From Gracilaria domingensis (taxonomy: Eukaryota; Rhodophyta; Florideophyceae; Gracilariales; Gracilariaceae): DNA of 64,000 nt. Shown here piece after piece: positions 23,110 through 31,879 of this stretch (positions within the stretch are counted from its first letter, which is position 1; each line of letters begins with the position of its first letter). The notes beneath the pieces are model-generated. The model had not been told where the DNA came from and searched no databases. It saw nothing but the letters and a program-made list of their open reading frames with translations. The DNA is taken from contig VCMS01000238.1 of the NCBI GenBank assembly GCA_022539475.1, positions 62,001 to 126,000 on the forward strand, read 5' to 3'. Both the position numbers and the translations under genes were made by a program.

Positions 23110-24066
23110 CTAACGTCTTCCCTGAGCAGACGGCCTACTGACTCTCTTGTTTACGCGACCACGGATACCACGTCGAGAATGCAATGCACGACGACGATGC
23201 ACAATGTTTGGAGTATTGTTTTCATTGGTATCGGTCCTGCTTGCAGAAAGCATCTGGAGACCGGGGCGAGGCAAAACACGAAATGAAACAGTTCGAGAAT
23301 TTGCGACAGAAAACTCTTCCTGATCTGTCCCACGTTGGACATCGCGGTTCTGCTGTACGTCTTGCACCTCCGTGTGCAAAGAAGGGGCTGGACCAGGTAA
23401 TATCTCATCATCATTATCACCTACCGTATCTGTCACTTCATGCCGGGGCTCAGACGTGTTTTCTTCCAAATTAACTGCGTGTGCAGGTTGGTTCTGGGAT
23501 AGCGCAGGATTCATGTAAGTTGAAGCTTGCTGGTCATCTGGCAATGCATTGGGCGCTACACGTGATTCTGTTTGCGACTCGTTGGCCTGTTCCAAACCTG
23601 GAGCACTGCGGTACTTACGATCGCGTCTAAGGCTTTCTTGAATAAGCATATTTACAGCCCACTGACCCTCTGCCTTCCTCAAAATGCGGTAATGTCTTTC
23701 GACTCTTGAACGGAGCTCAACGACAATTGTCGGATGGTCGCGAACCAGTTTACGGTACGTGAGAGTTCCATCGTCAGGAACGGAGCGAGTAAAGTAGATG
23801 TACTCTCGAATACTGCTCGTGGCTGAGAAGATAAATTCTTCCGATATGGGCAGCTGCGGATCATATTCACGACCTTCATACACAGCCATCTTTCGGTTAA
23901 ATATTTCACGCATGCGACGTTGTGATCCTTTACCCTCCACCCCATGCTTGTCTTTGCGACGAGATTCAATGCGAGTCGGAATGGATAAAACGCGCTCCCC
24001 TGAAGGTAAGGAGTCCGTATTCCCACTCTGCTGATTTGAGCGAGTTGACTGACCTTGTGCAAACAT
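23110..24066 (-). CDS. Transposon accessory protein (TnpA-like by position)
   Basis: The ORF opens upstream, but the first ATG is at 24066 (MFAQGQSTRSNQQSG), giving about 318 aa. The N-terminal half is basic and helical (RRKDKHGVEGKGSQRRMREI; RSRVERHYRILRKAEG), the middle is acidic and disordered, and the C-terminus is very Arg-rich (RRRALHSRRGIRGRVNKR), consistent with a nucleic-acid-binding protein. It is divergently transcribed from the tnp2 transposase, about 320 bp away. Plant CACTA elements carry a second protein (TnpA) that binds subterminal repeats. That role is inferred from position and charge only; I see no homology. Confidence 0.55.
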   Translation of the reverse strand: MFAQGQSTRSNQQSGNTDSLPSGERVLSIPTRIESRRKDKHGVEGKGSQRRMREIFNRKMAVYEGREYDPQLPISEEFIFSATSSIREYIYFTRSVPDDGTLTYRKLVRDHPTIVVELRSRVERHYRILRKAEGQWAVNMLIQESLRRDRKYRSAPGLEQANESQTESRVAPNALPDDQQASTYMNPALSQNQPAHAVNLEENTSEPRHEVTDTVGDNDDEILPGPAPSLHTEVQDVQQNRDVQRGTDQEEFSVANSRTVSFRVLPRPGLQMLSASRTDTNENNTPNIVHRRRALHSRRGIRGRVNKRVSRPSAQGRR

Positions 24067-24386
24067 GGGGAACGAGAAACCGTACGGGTGCAATGCAGCG
24101 ACGAATCCTCAAACACAACGAATCAGGGATGAATTGTGACACAGAGTTGGGGCTCAGGGAAGACCATAGAAGGTCAGCATGGTATCATGGGAGAAGAGAG
24201 AGATGCGCAGGTTGACGGGTATTTATACGAATTTGTCGCATACAGTTTCGTTTCGTTTAAGGCGGGAAGATAACTGCTCTTCATCCAATGATTTTGTCAC
24301 TTGCGTTTGTTTCCCACCTGCTCCCCCATCTTTACCCAAGGTTCTGAGTGCGTTGATTCAGCAGCAACAGTCTGTGTTTTCAAAGT
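24067..24386. promoter_or_regulatory. Divergent promoter of the two transposon genes
   Basis: A 320-bp interval between the start codons at 24066 (minus) and 24387 (plus). A TATA-like TATTTATAC lies near 24218. It is the only intergenic space serving both genes, so shared control is likely. Confidence 0.45.
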
Positions 24387-27300
24387 ATGGCTCCAAGAAA
24401 GCGGTTTCGTCAAAATCCTGGGTCACGCGCGAGGGAAGGGTATCTGCCGCCTCCAATCCCAGCTAATATCAACGCTCAGGACAGCAACGAATCTCAGAGG
24501 AGCTCATTCAATACTGGTTCTGAAGCTATCAAAGCGCCGGGACATGATGACCAGGGAGATCTTGCTGAGGCGCATGGGAACCGGAAAAAACACGTCCATA
24601 TCTCGCATGCTCAAAGCTCCGTGTTGGGGCAAGAAATATACCCAGTTCACGATCATACAGCCAAAGGTATTAGACTAAGCTCCAGTGAGGAGAGAAACAA
24701 AGAAAATAACCAACTTCCGCGAGAAGCCAGCAGTGTGGTTCAAGGAAATGATCTGTTCAAATTTGACATCTGTACTGATGCTAGTGCATTGTACACGGAC
24801 GTTCAACACAATGATAATACGATAACTGGAACCATGGCCGTAGTGAACAGTGTTGAACAAGAGGAGGTTGGAAATATGGAGAACGTGAATCATATTCAGA
24901 AACAACATGGCTTATCTGTTCCACATTTTGAGCACACCGACTCTGGTCCGGTAATAGATGAAAGTGAATACGACGAGGTCGTTGTTTCTTATCCGGAGGG
25001 TAATGTAGGCTCTGTACAAGAACTTGATGGCTCCGCTCCTTTTCATGCAATTTCTGGGGATCGAAAACACATCGAGACACAGCGCCTACTGGAGGTTCTG
25101 GCTATAATTGAGTACGGTGGACTTTCCGAAAACCAAGCTAGACGTTTGTTGAAAACCAGTGTGGTACGATCCAAGTACAGCTATGACTCCGTCATCAACT
25201 ACGTGCGCAGTCGCTCGGGAGTTCGGCGCAGATTTGGTTTCATGTGCAATGAAGAGCACGCTCCATATTTTGGAAAGTATAGGTCCGACCTCCAATGTCC
25301 GAGCAGCAAATGCAATCTGGCATTGTCTGCACATCGACGGTATTGGTACAGACTGCTCTCAGAGCAGATCTCTGCGTTGTGTCGGGAGCGTGATTCCTTT
25401 CAAGAGTTATTGGAGGGATGTAACAGAGCCTACAAAGCTGCTGCCACGAATGACGAAAATGAAGTTTCTTATCTTGAGGACTATTACCACGGCACATATT
25501 TTCGTAATCAGCATGGAGAACGGATGCGCACTTGGAACGAAGACCACGAATTGTATGTGTTTCTTTCATTTTCATCCGATGGGGTTGAGGTGTTTAAAGG
25601 GCGAAAAGTCACAAAATCTATGTGGCCACTGATGTTCACCATCCTCAACTACAGTCCAGAGAACCGCTTCAAAGCCGCGAATGTACTCTTGTCTGCATTT
25701 GTTCCTGGCTCACACGACACGAAGCTCTTCGACAGTTTTCTATCCCCTCTCATCGAGGATATAGTGCAATTGCAAAACGGGGTGAGAGTACGTTGCAATG
25801 ACGGAAAATTACGTACCGTTTATGCCCATATCGTGTTTATCACAGCTGATTGGCCTGCAGCAAGCAAACTGCTTGGCATGAAGGGCCATAATGCCGAACG
25901 TCCGTGCCGGAAGTGTCACAAAAAAGCTGGAAGAACGGTCGGAGGAGGAACCCATTTGTGGATGATACCGGAACCTGGAAACGTGGGCACGGTTCGTGAA
26001 GTAAACCTGCAGAGAAGTCCAGATCTCTATATTAACCTTGAATGCAATCGTTTGCGCAGTGCGCAGCAGTTTTCAAGGACATGGATAGAGTTGGAAAGGG
26101 CGCGGACTCAGGCCGCGAGGCAAATTCTAATGAAGAATACAGGAATCAAGCGCCGTCCTTTGTTGGGAAAACTCGACCTTGATATAGTCCAGTGTGCTCC
26201 CTATGATCCCATGCATCAATGGCTTCTGGGATGGGTTAAACATCTCGTTGCTTTAACAATTGGCTCCCATCCCAAATGCGATTCATCCAAACATAGGTTT
26301 GTCATTGAGCAAGGGGCCTTGGATATCATCAATGACACGCTTTCAGTTGGATACAAGGGGATTCCGGCGGTTTGGGGGCGGCCTCCTGAGTCATTTAAAC
26401 ACATAGGTGGATTCAAAGCAGAAGATTTTCAGAATCTGGCGTTGTTCTATGGCCCTTGTGTGTTTAACCACACATCGATTGACAGAAGAGTAACGAAAAT
26501 ATGGAGCATTACTTCGAAGATCACTTACATTCTCTTCGACACAAATCCACGAAGAGATGAAATAGCTCGATTAAGGAACCTTGTGGTACAGCTTCATTCG
26601 ATGTTTGTGGACTTTGTATTTGACGGGAGCTCTACTGCGTTCTGTCTGACCCCAACGACGCACTGCATGTTGCACTTCCCTGAAATGCTACAGGAGTGTG
26701 GGCCTTTGAGAAATGTGTCGCAGTTCATAGCCGAACGCGTGGCCGGGACGCTGGCTGAAATGCGGAGATCTACGCAGCGGCCCGAAGCGAATCTATTTCA
26801 TAAAACTCATACCCTATTTGGTCTCCAGTTACTAGGTGGTGGAATGGGGTTAGGGTTGGAGAAAGACGGGTACGGAGGCGAGGCAGGATTTGGTAATAAT
26901 TCGGCAGATTCGGATCGGCATTCATTGAACAGCGCAGATTCGCAGGAGCGGAGCGAGGAAAGCCTCTTAGTGGAACACACCACAGCACGTAAGGGAGAAA
27001 CAGCAGTTGTGAAGGTCATGGGTGTTCGTCGCAGCCTGGGTGGGGCGGAGCGCATGAGACAAGTGAAGGAATATGTCTTGACAACGCTCCCGATCACTGC
27101 GTTTGACGTTCAAGTCTTGAGCCTGCACATACTTCCTGCGATATCAATCAAAACGAAAGGCACTTGTCTTCAAGTAGAATCTCAGGCACATTTTGTTCAT
27201 CGTGAAAAACAGAACTTGCACAAAGCCCGCCAGCGATGCTGGATTGCCGCACACTTTCACTCTGGAGGAACAGATGACTCGAATGCGTCCATATTGTCAC

Positions 27301-27662
27301 AGTTCGATGTTTACTATGGTGTTGTCGACGAGATGCTTCAAACGACATTCTCCTATCGCTCTCCCGGAGAACAACACACGCAAACAGAAACACAAACGCT
27401 TTGTCGGGTTAGCTGGATGTATGGACTGTTGTGCGACCGTCAAACTGGACAAACGTACACTCGACTATCAGCGCCACAGAGAAGAGGTACAGTTCGAGAC
27501 TCACGGAACTCGTTTGAAGACATCAAATTTATGAAGAGAAACATCGGTTTCTTGGACTTTAACGGGCGGCGTACCTTTCTTGATCCATTCGGTGACAGAA
27601 TTGTGGATGAGACCGGACGGGAAGGGCGCTTGAGGGGGTTCGTGAGGGGCGACGGTTCTTGA
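24387..27662 (+). CDS. tnp2-family (CACTA/EnSpm-like) transposase, 1091 aa
   Basis: An intact ATG-to-TGA ORF. Residues 1-225 are low-complexity and acidic. The tnp2 core follows, with SFSSDGVEVF (Asp398) and the adjoining WPLMFTILNYSPENRFKAAN block typical of the family, TADWPA (Asp488), a zinc-binding CRKCHKK (507-513) and YDPMHQWLLGWVKHL (Asp607, His610). These are candidate RNase-H-fold catalytic positions by family comparison. The C-terminal 300 residues are less conserved, with a Gly/Ser/Asp linker around 820-870. AATAAA signals follow at 27737 and 27752. The gene lies 0.5 kb from the right end of its transposon. The full-length frame suggests the element is, or recently was, autonomous. 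Confidence 0.85.
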   Translation: MAPRKRFRQNPGSRAREGYLPPPIPANINAQDSNESQRSSFNTGSEAIKAPGHDDQGDLAEAHGNRKKHVHISHAQSSVLGQEIYPVHDHTAKGIRLSSSEERNKENNQLPREASSVVQGNDLFKFDICTDASALYTDVQHNDNTITGTMAVVNSVEQEEVGNMENVNHIQKQHGLSVPHFEHTDSGPVIDESEYDEVVVSYPEGNVGSVQELDGSAPFHAISGDRKHIETQRLLEVLAIIEYGGLSENQARRLLKTSVVRSKYSYDSVINYVRSRSGVRRRFGFMCNEEHAPYFGKYRSDLQCPSSKCNLALSAHRRYWYRLLSEQISALCRERDSFQELLEGCNRAYKAAATNDENEVSYLEDYYHGTYFRNQHGERMRTWNEDHELYVFLSFSSDGVEVFKGRKVTKSMWPLMFTILNYSPENRFKAANVLLSAFVPGSHDTKLFDSFLSPLIEDIVQLQNGVRVRCNDGKLRTVYAHIVFITADWPAASKLLGMKGHNAERPCRKCHKKAGRTVGGGTHLWMIPEPGNVGTVREVNLQRSPDLYINLECNRLRSAQQFSRTWIELERARTQAARQILMKNTGIKRRPLLGKLDLDIVQCAPYDPMHQWLLGWVKHLVALTIGSHPKCDSSKHRFVIEQGALDIINDTLSVGYKGIPAVWGRPPESFKHIGGFKAEDFQNLALFYGPCVFNHTSIDRRVTKIWSITSKITYILFDTNPRRDEIARLRNLVVQLHSMFVDFVFDGSSTAFCLTPTTHCMLHFPEMLQECGPLRNVSQFIAERVAGTLAEMRRSTQRPEANLFHKTHTLFGLQLLGGGMGLGLEKDGYGGEAGFGNNSADSDRHSLNSADSQERSEESLLVEHTTARKGETAVVKVMGVRRSLGGAERMRQVKEYVLTTLPITAFDVQVLSLHILPAISIKTKGTCLQVESQAHFVHREKQNLHKARQRCWIAAHFHSGGTDDSNASILSQFDVYYGVVDEMLQTTFSYRSPGEQHTQTETQTLCRVSWMYGLLCDRQTGQTYTRLSAPQRRGTVRDSRNSFEDIKFMKRNIGFLDFNGRRTFLDPFGDRIVDETGREGRLRGFVRGDGS

Positions 27663-27736
27663 AGAATGGTGAGGCGTAGATGTGCTACTAGCGGGCAGCG
27701 ACGATGTAACGCAACGTGACAAGGACGGACCCATGT

Positions 27737-27757
27737 AATAAAATAATAAGGAATAAA
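27737..27757 (+). terminator. Polyadenylation signals of the transposase gene
   Basis: Two AATAAA hexamers (27737-27742 and 27752-27757), 75-95 bp after the stop codon. Confidence 0.5.
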
Positions 27758-27889
27758 ATATGGTGCAATACGTATTCAAAAAAATTTAGTATTTTACTCA
27801 ATTACATTTCACGTCTATGATACAAGGGCACGAAAAGGCACAAAATCATGACCATTGAAAGAACCAATGCGGATATCTACTGGTGTGAT

Positions 27890-28119
27890 CTTCTTAACAG
27901 TGGACAGCCAATGCATATCTAATGCACATATTGTTGGACATCATCAGCAAGTCTTACGTGCATCCAAGGCACAAACACCGGACATCTGTGACACCTACCG
28001 TAGGATATCTGTGGCATAGTTTAGGGACATCCAATGAACATCTATAACGCATCCAAAACCCCGCAAATCAGAGCAAAATTAGGGTATGCGCGCGCACATC
28101 TAATGGATATCCATTGGAT
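27890..28119. repeat. Right subterminal repeats
   Basis: At least ten degenerate copies of GGATATCY, GGACATCY and GCATCC in both orientations fill the last about 230 bp before the right end. They parallel 11905-12060 and 5583-6010. Confidence 0.65.
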
Positions 28120-28138
28120 ATCAACTTGCCTTTCTGGG
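28120..28138 (-). repeat. Right terminal inverted repeat of the 16-kb transposon
   Basis: On the minus strand it reads CCCAGAAAGGCAAGTTGAT. It is followed on the plus strand by the target duplicate ATG (28139-28141). Confidence 0.85.
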
Positions 28139-28141
28139 ATG

Positions 28142-30071
28142 TTGAACATCATTTGAACAGCCTTTCATGCTCTCAGCCATGCCATTCTCCTAACCGCGCC
28201 ATTGAAACCGCCAGATTGTGAGCATGAGGGAAAGAAAATATGAAAGTTTAAGAGGCCCAATGTGGCATGGTGCAAGGCTGGAACCCAGGTTTAAAGCCGG
28301 GATCCACGAGATGCGGCTCTCACTTACAATTTTCAACCTCAAGTATGAGTCTGGTGTAGTGTGCAACACGACTTGTAGCGAACAAACAGGACGCAGCAAA
28401 CTGCAAACATAAAAACAGACGCCGAGGCATATCCATGCATCGCGTGCTTGTTGGAACGACAGTAGTTCTGAGGTCAACCAGACACAGATCTTCACAACCT
28501 CAAATGCAAGAAATGTACTTCTTGCTCTTCTGCACGAAAGACTAGAATCAACTGATACAACACATAGGATGGCTTACAAGGAAGCGAGGACATCAACCAA
28601 TGTTACTATCAGAGATTGTGTCGAGCCCAGTTCTTCCACTACATTGTTGAGGCCACAAAGAGACTAACCCTGACTTCAATCGCTTCGATTCGCGTGATTG
28701 ACAAGAACACCAATAGGCTCAGAACCATGGCAACGGAAGAAGCGCACAGTGGCGCACCGGCGGAGATTGGCTGCGTAAAACCTGAACTCAGATCACCAGC
28801 TTGCTCTTCCTTTCGGAGAAGGAGGGACTGGCGTTCATGATCAATTTAATCTCTTCGAACTCGAAAGAATACCACTCATGCGCTGAGAGGGCTTTGCCAA
28901 AAGTGTTGTGATACGGCATTTTCATTACGAGTATTATACGGATAGGTTGCGCAAGTTTGTGACGCAGAACGATACTGTCATGCACCACGGTGCAATTGGA
29001 GAAATGTATTACTAATTATATAATTAAATTATTGAATTTATTTATTATTTGCTTAATTATTAATGTATTAAATTAATAAAAGGATTTCATCTTTTCTAAT
29101 ACTACAGTACGTCAACTGATTTAGTACTGCTATTAACATATCTATATAGTAATGGTATATTGCAGCCAGCAGCTCTTTCTAGGGACCCGATGGTCCTCAT
29201 TAAAAGTTGTACAAGGTTGAAACACGGCAAGAAAGTCGTCTGAAAACGAACATCCAGAGGTACTGGCACAACACGTTGGCGAAAAGTACCTTTCGTAGAA
29301 CTCATGCAGGTTGTCTGCAAGCATTAGAGCAGCGAAGAAGAGCTGTTTGCGAAGTTCAAAATGCCAAAATGGGCATTGGAGATGTTTCGGGGAAGAAGAG
29401 GCTCACGTCCAGTGTGGTCAGTGGCGTCTGTGAACCCTAACCAACAGCCAGTACTACGTTTGACGGCATTAAGTACCACCCAAGCCCACTTCCTTGCAGC
29501 GTTCCAAGACTGGGACTACTTCGATTCGTTCTTGATTCCACTATTTCAAGATCTCCTCGATCTTTAACGAGGAATGGCACGATGCTGTGCAGATGGTGTA
29601 TCCAGAAAGCTCTATGTAATGGTGCTTTCAGTTGTGGTGGCTTGGTCGGGCGCTTCAGACCTGCTGGATTTTGTGCTCCACAACGAGCTCACGCCGCGCG
29701 GAAGGAGTATCACACAGCCAAGCCGAGGTGCGAGGCACGGAATGGATCTGGCTGGTTCCACCCTTTGGATACATTGTCCAGAAAAATGCACAAAAGTTTT
29801 CTTTGATCTATGTCATCGAGATCTGATTCACGACGAAAAACTGCACCCGAGAAATGTGAGGGATATGGAATGAACATGGGCCGAACTGGATAGGGCGCTG
29901 AAGATACAACGAGCGGTTCAGACGCACATATGGTGAGGAAAACGCGAGTGATGAGAAAGCCAATAGTGCAAATCTGTTCTTCGACAGAAGCATATGAGCA
30001 CCATGCGATTATATGCACCAACGGGGTTTATGTTCGGTAAGACATCTCATTGCACTGTGCGAGGGAGCCCA
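28142..30071 (+). repeat. tnp2-transposon relic, copy B, right part
   Basis: Continues copy B after the 16-kb insertion. It matches 8895-10824 with a few substitutions and no length change. The end (about 29342-30071) repeats the decayed transposase fragment. At 30071 the similarity to copy A ends after GAGGGAGCCCA. Confidence 0.85.
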
Positions 30072-30088
30072 CCTCTGTCTCTTGCAGA

Positions 30089-30345
30089 TGCTAGTTTTTG
30101 GCGAGGGTCGTCTAGTAAATTTTTTGAAAAAATATCGAGATCAATTATTTCAAAATTTGGAGATAATTGCTTGGGTCGTCCAGAATCGCTGTGCAGTAAA
30201 TACTGGTGGGTTTTCCACTCGTGCTAGTTCTTTAGTCGAGGGCTACCTGAACTGTATTTCGCGAAGTCTAGGTTCAGTTTCCATTAAGGTGCACATTACA
30301 CGATACCTTCTGCGGAATGATACCCTGCAACGCATGGAATACTAG
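30089..30345 (+). CDS. Unrecognised exon-like ORF (85 aa)
   Basis: Immediately after a good acceptor-like site (CCTCTGTCTCTTGCAG, ending 30088), a frame runs from ATG through about 85 codons with normal protein composition (LVFGEGRLVNFLKKYRDQLF; TGGFSTRASSLVEGYLN). I do not recognise the family. It may be the last exon of a gene whose upstream part was lost where copy B was broken. Confidence 0.35.
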
Positions 30346-30547
30346 TGCTAGTACAGATGATGCCCATTATGAAATCATACCGTTTTATTCGTATCTATTC
30401 TTCTATCGACCGCTTTTGCTAACCACTACTTCGCTATATTACATGTACCATATCCCCATGATGGAGCGGGTGTAGGCGCAATCTGCGGCAGATGCCGCAG
30501 ACTGCACGTCCACCATCGGCTGTATCGGTAGAACAAATACGCACTCC

Positions 30548-30580
30548 GAGAGGATGAGGCGCGAAGCGCGTCATCCTCTC
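30548..30580. repeat. Hairpin
   Basis: GAGAGGATGA and its complement TCATCCTCTC flank an inner GCGC-GAA-GCGC stem-loop. Confidence 0.6.
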
Positions 30581-30584
30581 CATT

Positions 30585-30630
30585 CCTCATGTAGGGAACC
30601 ATGCCCAGATGCATGGTTCCCTACTTGAGG
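30585..30630. repeat. Hairpin
   Basis: The perfect 14-bp stem GTAGGGAACCATGC (loop CCAGAT) is extended outward by CCTCA/TGAGG after one mismatch. Confidence 0.65.
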
Positions 30631-30674
30631 AACCTGCACCTGCAACTCGTGAGCTACGTCCGCATCAAAAGTCA

Positions 30675-31191
30675 TTTACCTTTATACGCAAGCGGAAAGT
30701 ATCCATAAGTTAGTCAATGATCCGTTGGATACATTTGAAATGCGATGGAACGTACCATTGATAAAGCAAAACAGAAACGTTGCGCTAGAAAAGTCGAGGG
30801 ACCTAGTAACTCGCAAAATGAAAAAGAAGAAGGAAAGGGATCGGTTAGATTACCAGCCCACCATCATCGTAAAGCGCGAAAGGTGTCGAAGCGAGAACTC
30901 ACAACCAAGGACACCAAGAATGCCCATGCAGCAAATATACCGCAAGATGCGATAAACGAAAGAGCCGCCTATGTCCCAACCAAGTACCAGAATCGCCTAT
31001 CCCGAACAGCCAGAGATCGATCTTGAGAGACGAAATGAAATTGGTCGTTTACCTGTACACGCAAGCAGAAAGTATCCATACGTTAGTCAATGCTCCGTTG
31101 GATACATTTGAAATGCGATGGAACGTACCATTGATAAGCGAAAACAGAAACGTTGCGCTAGAAAAGTCGAGGGACCTAGTAACTCGCAAAA
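30675..31191 (+). repeat. Pair of about 145-bp direct repeats
   Basis: 30675-30818 and 31049-31191 are near-identical (shared blocks include GAAAGTATCCATA and GTCGAGGGACCTAGTAACTC). A 230-bp unrelated stretch lies between them. Function unknown. Confidence 0.7.
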
Positions 31192-31455
31192 GTAACCTAA
31201 AGCCTTTTTCCTGCCGTTTACATGTCGCAGAGCGCGAAGAGACGCGGTGAGGATTGATTAGTTTAGAACAAAGATACGTAGAAGGAAATGGAAGCACGTA
31301 CGAAAAGACTGCACGGAAAGACTGCACGGAATACATCCGTGAGATACGGATGCTGTCCGCTTTATGGAGGCGTCCGACGAGGGCGGAGAAAGAGAATGAG
31401 GTACGCTTCATGTCCGCTTAATGGAATCCATTCTCATCACGCTACTTCGTAATCC

Positions 31456-31515
31456 GTCGTACTTTTTTCCGCCCTCGCACTTCGTAGCGAGTGCGAGGGC
31501 GGAAAAAAGTACGAC
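31456..31515. repeat. 26-bp-stem perfect hairpin
   Basis: The stem begins GTCGTACTTTTTTCCGCCC and is exactly complementary on the far side, with an 8-nt loop TCGTAGCG. It is 365 bp upstream of the transposase start. Confidence 0.75.
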
Positions 31516-31879
31516 AGAGCGGAGTAAAACGCGAGGATGGCACGGATCACGACGGTAACAAAAGGTCGGACGTCGAACGGGCGGGGGCGGCGGCGGAGGG
31601 AAGAGATTTATTTTTCTGTGCGAGATTGGACAAGTGTACAGCGTACAACGTTGGGAAACCACAGGTTTATAACCAGTGGTAGATAATACGAGAAGTACAC
31701 CCTTGTGTTGAGGTCGACGTGTACCTACGTTCCTTTTTGAACGAAAGCACGTTTAAACTCAAAATATATTCTCTGTTCTGAGAAACACGTCGATATTGAC
31801 TGTCGCTCGACCTCCTTCTCCCTTCGGACGCCCTTCCCTTGCAGTCTTTGTCGTCGTTTCTCGTTCATTTCTTCTTCCC

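Larger units (their letters stand above)
11886..28138 (+). mobile_element. 16,253-bp CACTA-like DNA transposon with cargo genes
   Basis: The left end CCCAGAGAGGCACCTTGAT and the inverted right end CCCAGAAAGGCAAGTTGAT match at 16 of 19 positions. Both flanks carry ATG (11883-11885 and 28139-28141), and the uninterrupted relic copy A has ATG once, so the insertion is bounded to the base with a 3-bp target duplication, as expected of the CACTA/EnSpm superfamily. Subterminal repeats lie inside both ends. The element encodes a tnp2 transposase (24387-27662) and a divergent partner (24066-23110). Its remaining 12 kb holds cargo: a GC-rich block with a signal-peptide ORF, a pseudokinase, a coiled-coil gene piece, a Hog-domain protein and a second GC-rich block. 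High similarity of the flanking relics implies insertion after their duplication. Confidence 0.85.
30346..31879. other. Repeat-rich leader of the methylation-gene cluster
   Basis: Non-coding apart from short ORFs. It holds three long hairpins and a pair of about 145-bp direct repeats, listed separately, and presumably the promoter of the transposase at 31880. I looked here for the terminal repeat of the downstream element and found no convincing candidate. Confidence 0.4.
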
